From contig JAJXZI010000087.1 in assembly GCA_021780115.1 (NCBI GenBank), forward strand, positions 1-55,289: 55,289 nt of DNA, read 5' to 3'. This DNA comes from a bacterium. Its GTDB lineage: Bacteria; Verrucomicrobiota; Verrucomicrobiia; Limisphaerales; JAJXZI01. The notes below the pieces were generated by a model. The model worked only from the letters and a program-made list of their open reading frames with translations. It was not told the origin of the DNA and made no database searches. Shown one piece after another: positions 40,801-46,802 of the stretch; within the stretch, counting starts at the first letter, position 1; every line of letters begins with the position of its first letter. Position numbers and translations under genes: made by a program.

Positions 40801-41191
40801 CAGTGGGTTCAGTTCCAACCCGAAACTGGCGACTGGCTTCAGTTTTGCCCCTGTAGGCACCAATGAGGTGGCCACCATTAATGTGGCAGCCAATCAGGTT
40901 GGGACGGCCACGGTGACAATCTTTGTGACCGACGGCGTCACTCCGCTCAGTCAGGCGTTCCGTCTGACGGTGGGAGTCCGGCCGACCTTGGCCGTTAACT
41001 TGGTGGCGGGCGACTTGAAGATTACGTTCAGCGGCACTCCGAATGCCTCATACACCATTCAAAGCACCACCGACTTAAAGACGTGGACGTCGGTTGGAAC
41101 GGTGACCGCTGATGCCAACGGCGCGGCCGAGTTCGATGCGAACGTTGCTTCCGGGTCCGGCTCGGTGTTCTACCGGGCCGTCGCGAACTGA
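31802..41191 (+). CDS. Giant secreted multidomain protein with seven P-domain-like (proprotein convertase P/PF01483-like) modules and interspersed Ig/cadherin-like repeats
   Basis: Signal RRPRAWTLAGVASLMMAVSALGQ; repeated ...VLLVGPGGNVVLMNNSGGG...NPNGTWSLYVQDDxxPDSGxIxGGWxLNI units; C-terminal FSGTPNASYTIQSTTDLKTWTSVG..FYRAVAN module. Confidence 0.9.
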   Translation: MNTNPTHTRRPRAWTLAGVASLMMAVSALGQYVATQPAVIAINDNQPAAPSPSVIDLTSSNIVGTIEKVTVTLNNLNHGYVNDVGVLLVGPGGNVVLMNNSGGGYPISGATLTFDASAPSILPQFSQIGSGTYKPGDYTPGGTASFLSPSAPGPNAPAGPYGTLGSFAGQNPNGVWRLYVQDDAPLNTGSLGSWTLNLYTTPVVTMTNPAVTLAENASTPATVFFAVQDSSPPPGGFTWSFSGAGASLVSATVSQTSGGYSLALTPKLNQYGTNATLTLTVGDGVGSVQANLTVTVYHVNQAPTLTLTNATVTTVAGVVSPAVWPLVADVDTNFNAATSLTLSVVASDATNIVAPSGVFFDATQTANWRKLTVVPTGAATGTAHLTLLVSDNNSPAPAYVTNTLTVNVTPPADHHPTWANATGLSLGAAATNSSSIVVSNVPGLLGRVTVAIDGQTGITPNNLGLTLVGPGGSVPLLTTSANAGPNTFAQVLFTDGAAASLPAADSVSQVALQPASPLAALFNTSPNGTWTLWVTNGGVGAQIVGGWVLNLYVGPTLASSASSISMPEGATTNVTITLTDVDGSVTNVLVTSANPTLLGATVSAFNGSTGIGTVQMTANPPNFGSTTVQIAAEDNNNFWVTNTVNVAVTFVDHAPTISFVDKQVTSAGVPFAPVSCTVTDADLSAISQTLTLTATSDNQKVLPDANILVQPAIGGAGVRTLIMFPAGTIGGTANVTLMVSDGTLTTTESFPVVVQPPASPLFAASSQININAGAAGTPYPSTNTVSGLIGTVESVEVTLFNILAPTPSNLGFLLVGPGGQQVLLMANAGGSAALGNTSLAFADSASNAVPAAGPLASGVYQPSAYGTFPTFPTPAPAGPYSTNLSVFSGTNPNTNWLLYVMDAGSARGGLIQGGWQLSIKTAPNIGPIADQTTLENTPKRVAVPVGDVQQSGITVSASTTNTSLIQAVSASVSGGVATVMITPAPYQIGTAYIDLSATDGTVVSTRTFKLTVQQQILPPLVFGIANQTTPAAMQTAPITFSVWDPQSNAITITATSDNPALVPNGNISVSQPAGPGYATNSASLTILPAVTSSGTANITLLVSDGATNTTAQFQLTVVPVQVFANTNTIIIPEGAPVQATSTPYPSTNTVTGVAGTVAGVEVTLVGFSHTFPQDVDVLLVSPDGVHSAVLMAHAGGGNAVNNLRLTFSDGASGTVPFGAALSSGIFYPTNYAGSSLAFSNPAPAGPYTTTLNASFAGVNPNGDWKLYVMDDTFPDGGAINGGWLLFLRTTPQFANIGPQTATENVPLGVPLTLSESNPNVDPHNLAVTASHSGDSPAGLTQSFGVTGSGAYRTLWITNAANLPSAVSSGNGTNLITVTVTDTTSTPNLSYTSSFPLTVLNVNQAPTVSTPAGVVHINENTAATISFNIADVDSTLTLGSFTVTSSDPTIVPNANVVVVTNTSSISAIGGTRGTSGTINVQVTPLPNVFGTNAVLSFVLTDGSNTPVTNNVLLAVQYAHQGPSITGLPVNPTYVAGSPTPAIGFTVNSVEVSPKSLHVSAVSSNPGVVPNTSYNIITGGAGSSRTISLVPLGTATGSSTITVYVWDDAGYASSTNSSQFTVTFSAAPGTLWANAQSFNTISNAPGSAPNYPSTITVSGLAPTLFKASVVLQGLSHSNPTNLDVLLVAPDGTNAVMLMSGAGGSSPVSNLTLVFDDTGAPLPTDMLISGTNHPGSYAQRTLPAPAPAKYLTRLGILQGVNPNGTWSLYVNDGTMGDTGSVVGWQLILEPVPTIQVASTVPSPAVIQENSAVQTSSVVVNLTAADVVTSPANLTVSYTSDNTALLPGGKVGSPNSSGNLAVTLTPSQLQYGTANLTFTVTRSDGASSSSAPIAITVTPVNVPPTISRLSPLTTPENTGTTVEFLVADVDTPLKTLNIQAFSSNQTLIANSGLVFSGSTNNQLTGVAPLSGITPPTGDIHLNLQPNNLQIGSANITIAVTDVTSAGSNYVTSNFVFTVVSQYYPPTLTVPSQPVYVSAGGTVSVSIPASSLTTPAPTLTLGGVSDNPAAVQNGGIVITPPSVTGSGIFQVQLAAAPGVTTETKANIILTVTDGTTPVKASFLVIVRPTRQHQFANNTPITINDYAPATPYPSTITTSGLMGTVADVQVTVNGFAHTYPSDVGLLLVSPSGQAVVLMNKAGDGHPVAGLNMTFSAATTNPVVPQSAALTSGTFRPADYKAPPYNFPTNVPTPPPVGPYVADLTTLNGNSQPNGTWSLYVVDDTPSDSGVITNGWSLTITTLPQIAGLQNMSVAENMPLREAFTIADDSPAPPAFAFAGVSSDHTVVSDSGIAVTGAGTNFTVTVTPLTNTYGTNVTITLYATNGDNQTFSGSFLATFQKFSYPPVIVAPGDQTIQAGTVSYITLNYGNVGYSQNQLTVGLQSSDPSLLPVSNLQLNGSQLQLTPIGNLTGTAQLTMSVTNPIGQVATATFNVHVVAPLIPLFANTEAIVINDNNPATPYPSTIKVSGLSGNIVKVTATLVGVQHTFPSDISVLLVGPNNQAVVLMSRAGGGVSVPAPGVRLTFDDLGGTLPQFAGLSNGIYRPADYKPADSFFNASTPNGPPAAPYSKTLSAFNGNPNGTWSLYVQDDISPDSGLIAGGWLLNIQTSGPEIASVGPQTTMENAAVTVPVQVGSAATGVTNLILNASNSGDVPAGLIANVTASKVDANGNATVTITPTANMPSAVSTGNGSTTINLAVTDGTNATYSSFPLTVVYVDQAPVFVGLTNATTPANLRTLVQFGVTDVDTPAANLVITASNTTPSLGSIVLNSKGNSQYLTFTPNGTITGTALVLLTASDGVSNTQASVSITLTPAVIPPTFGAIASQAAYEGQSVQVQLNVSYPSTPLSGLNFSILSSNPKLVTGANFAQVNGSEVATLALGSNQVGTATVTIFVTDGMTPLSQSFTLTVVPSPTFGPVAPQVAQPGQVLTVPLSVNYPLTPLSQLGFSGFSSNPKLATGFSFAPVGTNEVATINVAANQVGTATVTIFVTDGVTPLSQAFRLTVGVRPTLAVNLVAGDLKITFSGTPNASYTIQSTTDLKTWTSVGTVTADANGAAEFDANVASGSGSVFYRAVAN

Positions 41192-41216
41192 CACCGAAAC
41201 ACTCCGGGTATTCCAA

Positions 41217-41248
41217 AACCGCCCGTTGGCTGCAGCCAACGGGCGGTT
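41217..41248 (+). terminator. Palindromic transcription terminator after the giant gene
   Basis: Perfect 32-nt palindrome AACCGCCCGTTGGCTGCAGCCAACGGGCGGTT followed by GCTTTAA. Confidence 0.7.
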
Positions 41249-41393
41249 GCTTTAAGACGGTGCCTGTGGTGGTGCCCCAGTTGGCCAAAAGGCATTGCGT
41301 CGCTGCTGGATTCGCATTACTTTCGTCTTCGTTGGCGGGTTTCGTTGGGACCGCCCTTGGGTGGCTCAAGTCGCTCACTCGGTTTCCAGGGTC

Positions 41394-41469
41394 GCGCGGT
41401 TAGCTCAGTTGGTAGAGCACTACCTCGACACGGTAGGGGTCACAAGTTCGAGTCTTGTACCGCGCACCA
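41394..41469 (+). tRNA. tRNA-Val (GAC), CCA encoded
   Basis: GCGCGGT-TAGCTCAGTTGGTAGAGC-A-CTACC-TCGACAC-GGTAG-GGGTC-ACAAGTTCGAGTCTTGT-ACCGCGC-ACCA; all cloverleaf stems pair. Confidence 0.92.
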
Positions 41470-41631
41470 TTCTGTTTTGCCGGTTGCCTCCGTCGGTGTT
41501 GCTACAGAATGACTGCGTTAGAATCCGCAAAGCGGATGGATCCAGATCGTGCCACGGCCAGCGAGATTCGAGATGGCTTCGCTCGCCGCAACCGGGAAGG
41601 CTTCCTGCCCGCCAAACCTTGATCCCACTCT

Positions 41632-42705
41632 ATGAAAAAATACACCGTCCTCGTCGTCGGCATGGGCAAACGCGGCATGCACCACGCCGCCGCTTTCAAT
41701 GCCAATTCCAGATTCGTCGTCACCGGCATTTGTGACGTTGATCAGGCGCGTCTTGAGGCCGCCGCCGCCAAACTTGGCAACCCGCAAATGGGGACCGATG
41801 CCGCCGCGCTGGCCCAAGCGGTCAAGCCGGACGTGTTCTGTTTCTGCACACTGCCGCACCTGCGCACGCCCTTCATCCGGGCAGCCCTTGACGGCGGCGC
41901 GAAGTTGATCGCGTTCGAGAAGCCCGTCGCCTTGACCAGCGCCGAGGTGTTCGGCATCCGCGATTTAATACGCCAAGCGGGTGTGAAGGCGGTGGTGAGT
42001 CACCAGCACCGCTACGGTGTCCATTATCGCAAGGTGAAAGAAATCGTGGCCAGCGGCGCACTGGGGCGCGTCCACACCGTCTATGGCAGCGCCCCCGGTT
42101 GGATGACGCACATGTTGTCGCACCTGATCGACTACACGTGTTGGTTCAACGATTACGCGCCCGCCGCGTGGGTCATGGCCCAGGCCGCCGGCGGCACGAA
42201 GCTCGCCGACAACCACCCGTCACCGGACTACCTCGGCGGCTTCGTGCATTTCACCAACGGGGTGCGCGGCATTTACGAATGCGGCGCGGGCGCGCCCGAT
42301 CAGCCCGAGGTCGCCAAGTGGTGGGGCAAGAACCGCATGGGCGCGCAAGGCACGAACGGTTTCGCTGAAGTCCTCACCAATGGCGGCTGGCGCGCGGTTA
42401 CCGAGAGCGGCGGCTACCAGACCGGCGCGGGCGCGATGAACTACGACCTCGACATGCCGCCTTACATCCAGGAAATGGCTGACTGGCTGGACGATGACGC
42501 GAAGGTCCACCCCTGCAACTTCGACCACGCCTGCTTGGGCGCCGAGATCATGCTGGCCCTGCAACGTTCCGTTGCGGAAGGAGGGCAAGTCGCCCTGCCG
42601 CTGACCACCGCGACGGATGAACAAGCCCTGCTCAATGCCAAGCTCGCCGGCCAGCCGGTCCTGGTTTCCTGCGAGCAGAACCGGAAGGAGTTTGGGTTGG
42701 GGTGA
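41632..42705 (+). CDS. Gfo/Idh/MocA family oxidoreductase
   Basis: 357 aa; VLVVGMGKRGMHHAAAF, AFEKPVALTSAEV, HQHRYG. Confidence 0.9.
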   Translation: MKKYTVLVVGMGKRGMHHAAAFNANSRFVVTGICDVDQARLEAAAAKLGNPQMGTDAAALAQAVKPDVFCFCTLPHLRTPFIRAALDGGAKLIAFEKPVALTSAEVFGIRDLIRQAGVKAVVSHQHRYGVHYRKVKEIVASGALGRVHTVYGSAPGWMTHMLSHLIDYTCWFNDYAPAAWVMAQAAGGTKLADNHPSPDYLGGFVHFTNGVRGIYECGAGAPDQPEVAKWWGKNRMGAQGTNGFAEVLTNGGWRAVTESGGYQTGAGAMNYDLDMPPYIQEMADWLDDDAKVHPCNFDHACLGAEIMLALQRSVAEGGQVALPLTTATDEQALLNAKLAGQPVLVSCEQNRKEFGLG

Positions 42706-42843
42706 GGAGGACGGACTGCCGGGGTGGCATTCACGCTGCACCAAGGTCTGACGACGAAGCGCGGTGGTGCCAGGCGAGTTGGTCCGTGTCCTAGCGCGGT
42801 TTCTGTTTGAAAGCGGGGCGCGGATTTCTAGCATCGGCGTCTG

Positions 42844-43722
42844 ATGAAACCATTGCTCACCCTGCTCCTGCTGGTCTGCGCAGCCACCGTCTCACGGGCC
42901 CAAACCAGCGACCCGCTGCCGCTCTGGCCCAACGATGCACCCGGCGCGTTGGGCAAGGCGGACAAGGACATACCCACGTTGACGCCTTTTTTACCCGATC
43001 CCGCCGTGGCCACCGGAGCGGCGATGGTGATTTGCCCGGGGGGCGGTTATGGCGGCTTGGCGCCCCATGAGGGCAAGGATTACGCCCGCTGGCTCAACGC
43101 CCACGGCGTCGCCGGCTTCGTGCTCAAATACCGCCTCGCGAGCGGCGGCTATCATCACCCGGCGATGCTTCAGGACGCCGCCCGCGCCGTGCGCCTAGTC
43201 CGGGCGAAGGCGGCCGGGTGGAAGGTGGACCCCAAACGCGTCGGCATCATGGGATCGTCCGCCGGCGGTCACCTCGCCTCCACCCTGCTGACGCACTTCG
43301 ACAGCGGCGATCCGCAGGCGACGGATCCCGTCGAACGCGAGTCGTCGCGGCCCGCTCTCGGGATTCTCTGCTACGCCGTCATCACACTGGGCGCCAACAC
43401 GCACCAAGGCTCCAAGAACAATTTGCTCGGGCCGAACCCTTCTCCGGAACTCGTCCAACTACTCTCGAATGAACTCCAAGTCACGCCGCATACACCGCCG
43501 TGTTTCATCTGGCACACCTGGGAGGACCAGACGGTCAAGGTGGAGAACAGCCTCGACTTCGCGTACGCCCTGCGTCGCGTCGGCGTGCCGTTCGAACTGC
43601 ACATCTACCAGAAAGGCCCACATGGCCTCGGCCTGGGCAGCCGGGAGTACGATCCCGCGAAGTTCCTGGACTGGACCCGGGATTGCCTCTCGTGGCTGAA
43701 GGTGCAGGGCTTTGTGCGGTGA
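42844..43722 (+). CDS. Secreted alpha/beta hydrolase (acetyl-esterase/xylanase-like)
   Basis: Signal MKPLLTLLLLVCAATVSRAQ; PGGGYGGLAPHEG, GIMGSSAGGHLASTLLTHF, YQKGPHGLGLG. Confidence 0.88.
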   Translation: MKPLLTLLLLVCAATVSRAQTSDPLPLWPNDAPGALGKADKDIPTLTPFLPDPAVATGAAMVICPGGGYGGLAPHEGKDYARWLNAHGVAGFVLKYRLASGGYHHPAMLQDAARAVRLVRAKAAGWKVDPKRVGIMGSSAGGHLASTLLTHFDSGDPQATDPVERESSRPALGILCYAVITLGANTHQGSKNNLLGPNPSPELVQLLSNELQVTPHTPPCFIWHTWEDQTVKVENSLDFAYALRRVGVPFELHIYQKGPHGLGLGSREYDPAKFLDWTRDCLSWLKVQGFVR

Positions 43723-43956
43723 ACCGTAGCGTGGACAGTGCGCGGAGATCCGATCGGCACGGAGATCCAGCGCCACAGGGGGCAAGCCATCGGAACGACG
43801 GCGCTCGCCCGTATATTTCGCGCTCCGATGGAAATGCCGACACGGCTGCCGCTCGACAAATCCCGCAGGATCGACTGGATGCCGCCCTGGACCACCGGGT
43901 GCAGACCTTCCCGTGGCGCAGGAAGGACACGCCACCAAGCATCGGACGTCCCAGTG

Positions 43957-43977
43957 CTGTAGGACGCCGTCCTACAG
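43957..43977. repeat. REP-like palindrome CTGTAGGAC-GCC-GTCCTACAG
   Basis: Perfect 9-bp arms with 3-nt loop; related GTCCTAC core at the 3' boundary of all three P5CDH copies. Confidence 0.55.
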
Positions 43978-44048
43978 GAGAACGAGACGGCGCCTAATGG
44001 ACACCATGCAACCGGCGGCTATCTTACCGCCATTCAAACGGAACGCTG

Positions 44049-45413
44049 ATGACTGCCTTTCGCGATTCGGTGCGCATCCGGGGAAGCGTCGCGACATCGC
44101 TGGCGTTGGCTCTGTGCTTGCTGGCCGTGTCCGCCGGCCAAGTTGAGCCGGCCACCAACGCAGCGGCCCCGCCCGCGCCGGGCGCCGCGCTATCGCTGGC
44201 CGACGCGCGGCGCCTCGCCTTCGAGCGGAACTGGGATCTACTGGCCGCCAAGAGCGGCATTGACGCCGCGACGGCCCAACTGATGGCCGTCAAGGAGTTC
44301 CCGAATCCCACGCTGGCCCTCTCCACCGCGAAGATCGGCACGTACGACAATGCCACGTTCACGGGCAACGGCGTCTGGCAGCGCAGTTACGACACCATTG
44401 CCGCGGTCAGCCAACTGGTGGAGATCGGGGGCAAGCGGCGCGACCGGCAGGCGTCCGCGCGCAGTGGCATCGCCGGCGCCAAGGCGCGGTTCCTCGACGC
44501 GAAGCGCGTGCTGGACCAGGGCGTCACCAAAGCCTACACGGCGGCCCTGCTGGCGGCGGACAACGCGCGCATCCTGACCGAATCCGCCCGCTACATGCGG
44601 CGCGAGGCAGCCGTCGCCGAGGCCCGGTTGAAGGCGGGAGACATTTCCGTCTCCGACAAGAATCAGATCGAGATCAACGCCGCGCAATACGAACTGCAGG
44701 CGCAGTCCGCCGAGGCCGCCGCCGTCCAGGCGCGCATCGCGGTCGAAATCCTCCTCGGCAATCCCCAGCCGAAAGGCCAATGGACGCCGGCCGACACGCT
44801 CGCCACCCTGATCGACCGGGCGCCGCCGGCCCCGGCCGCCAAACCCGGCGCCGCCCGCCCGGACGTGCTGGCGGCGGAGGCGGACCTCCGCCGGTCCCGC
44901 TCGGACCTCCAGTTGCAGAAGGCGGTGCGGATTCCCGACCCGACGTTCTCCGTCCTGTACGAGCACAACCCGCAATTCCCCACCGCCCCGCCCCCGGCGG
45001 ACACGGTGGGCGTGGGCGTTTCGTTCCCGCTGCCGCTGTGGAACCGCAACCGGGGCAACATCAAGGCGGCGCAGGCGGCGGTGGACCAATTCGCGCTGGC
45101 GCTCGACAAGGCCAAGGCGCAGGCCGTCTCCGACCTGGCCAACGCCGAGGTTGCCTACCGGGAGGCCGCCGAGCGGTTCCAGCGCTACCGGGAACACATC
45201 CGCCCACAGGCCGCAAAGGTCCGGGAAACGGTGGCTTACGCTTACGAAAAGGGCGGCGCCTCGCTGGTGGACTTGTTGGAAGCCGAGCGGACGGACAACG
45301 ATGTGCGCCTGGCCGCGGCCCAAGCCATGTCGGACACCGCCAGCGCGACCGCCGACCTGGCCGCAGCCAGGAACGCGTTGACTGAACTGGAACTGAATTT
45401 GCCCAAACGATGA
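44049..45413 (+). CDS. TolC-family outer membrane protein (CzcC-like)
   Basis: 454 aa; two OEP repeats; LSLADARRLAFERNWDLLAAKSGIDAA...EFPNPTLALS, VSFPLPLWNRNRGNI, YEKGGASLVDLLEAERT. Confidence 0.88.
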   Translation: MTAFRDSVRIRGSVATSLALALCLLAVSAGQVEPATNAAAPPAPGAALSLADARRLAFERNWDLLAAKSGIDAATAQLMAVKEFPNPTLALSTAKIGTYDNATFTGNGVWQRSYDTIAAVSQLVEIGGKRRDRQASARSGIAGAKARFLDAKRVLDQGVTKAYTAALLAADNARILTESARYMRREAAVAEARLKAGDISVSDKNQIEINAAQYELQAQSAEAAAVQARIAVEILLGNPQPKGQWTPADTLATLIDRAPPAPAAKPGAARPDVLAAEADLRRSRSDLQLQKAVRIPDPTFSVLYEHNPQFPTAPPPADTVGVGVSFPLPLWNRNRGNIKAAQAAVDQFALALDKAKAQAVSDLANAEVAYREAAERFQRYREHIRPQAAKVRETVAYAYEKGGASLVDLLEAERTDNDVRLAAAQAMSDTASATADLAAARNALTELELNLPKR

Positions 45414-45485
45414 CTGGGAACCGCCAGAGTCGCGGGGGGCAGCGCGCCCTCCGTCCCGCGATGCGGCTTCCCTCACACAACCAGC

Positions 45486-46802
45486 GTGAAGACTTTGTCT
45501 AAATCCGAAATCCAGAAGGCCGCCTTGGCGCGGCTGATGTCCTCGCGTTCGTTACCCGCCGTGTCGCGCCCGGCGCCGAGTCCGGCCGGGCGGCGACGAT
45601 GTTTCTGGCGGCTTTCGGGCTGCGGATCTTCCGCGGCTCCCGGCTTTCGACGTTCCGATTTGCGCCTTGCGGCGGCGCTGCTGGCCGCGTCCGGGTGGCT
45701 GGCTGGGTGCAGTCCCGGCGCCAAGCCCGCGGCCCAGCCGGAGGCCAAAGTGACCGGTGACACGGTGGTCCTGCCGGCGAACTCGCCGCAGATTGGCGCG
45801 CTGACCGTCGAGCCGGTCGGGGCGATGCAGGCGGCGTTCGTGCCGCTCACCGGCCGGCTGGTCTGGGACGAGGATGCGACGGTGCGGGTGTTCACGCCGT
45901 TCGCGGGCATCGTGCGGAAGCTGCTCGTGGAGGTGAACCAACCGGTCACCAACGGCCAGGCCCTGGCCGAGATCCAGTCTGCGGACTTTGGCCAGGCGCA
46001 GGCCGACGCGCGCAAGGCCGAAAGCGCCTTCCGGCTGGCCGAGCGCAATCTGACCCGGCTGCGCGATTTGTTCGCGCACGGCGCCGCGCCGCGCAAGGAC
46101 CTGGAATCCGCGGAGGCTGATTACGGTAACGCCCGGGCGGAAGAAGACCGCGCGACCAACCGCCTGGCCATTTACGGCGCCCGGGACGACGACCCCAACC
46201 AAGTGTTCCTGCTGCCCAGTCCGTTGGATGGAATTCTCGTGGAGAAAAACGTCACCCCCGGCCAGGAAGTGCGCCCCGACCAGATGCTGGCGAACGTGCA
46301 GCAGTTCGTGAATCCGCTGTTTGTCGTGTCCGATCCGACGAAGCTGTGGGTGTTGCTCGACGTGACGGAGATGCATTTGCCGCTGGTGCGGAAGGGGCAG
46401 GAGTTGACCATCCGCTCGAAGGCGTTCCCCGATCAGGTGTTTCACGGCCGGCTGGACATCATCGGCGACGCGCTGGATCCGACGACCCGCACGGTCAAGG
46501 CTCGCGGCGTGGTCGAGAACCCGGCGAAGCTGCTGAAGGCCGAGCTCTACGTCACCGTGGAAATCCCCGACTCCGTGCCGATGAGCCTGCGGGTGCCGTC
46601 GAAGGCCGTGTTCCTGCGCGAGAACCAATACTACGTCTTCGTGGAAACGAGTCCCGGCCAGTACCAGCGCGTGCCGGTGAAACTCGGCTCGGAACGCGAG
46701 GGCAAGGTGGCGATCCTGGACGGTCTGAAGGAAGGTCGGCGGTTGGTGACCGAGGGCTGCCTGCTGCTCCAGTCGTTGATGGACGACGCGCCCAAGCCAT
46801 GA
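45486..46802 (+). CDS. RND efflux periplasmic adaptor (CzcB/CusB-like)
   Basis: 438 aa; lipobox GWLAGCSPG; VFTPFAGIVRKLLVEVNQPVTNGQALAEIQS; LPSPLDGILVEKNVTPGQEV. Confidence 0.88.
   Translation: MKTLSKSEIQKAALARLMSSRSLPAVSRPAPSPAGRRRCFWRLSGCGSSAAPGFRRSDLRLAAALLAASGWLAGCSPGAKPAAQPEAKVTGDTVVLPANSPQIGALTVEPVGAMQAAFVPLTGRLVWDEDATVRVFTPFAGIVRKLLVEVNQPVTNGQALAEIQSADFGQAQADARKAESAFRLAERNLTRLRDLFAHGAAPRKDLESAEADYGNARAEEDRATNRLAIYGARDDDPNQVFLLPSPLDGILVEKNVTPGQEVRPDQMLANVQQFVNPLFVVSDPTKLWVLLDVTEMHLPLVRKGQELTIRSKAFPDQVFHGRLDIIGDALDPTTRTVKARGVVENPAKLLKAELYVTVEIPDSVPMSLRVPSKAVFLRENQYYVFVETSPGQYQRVPVKLGSEREGKVAILDGLKEGRRLVTEGCLLLQSLMDDAPKP

Noticed and set aside
31763-41191. Tandem repeats of the giant gene as a CRISPR-like or satellite array
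   Set aside because: Repeats are in-frame protein modules of ~90-500 codons with divergent DNA, not short direct repeats with spacers.
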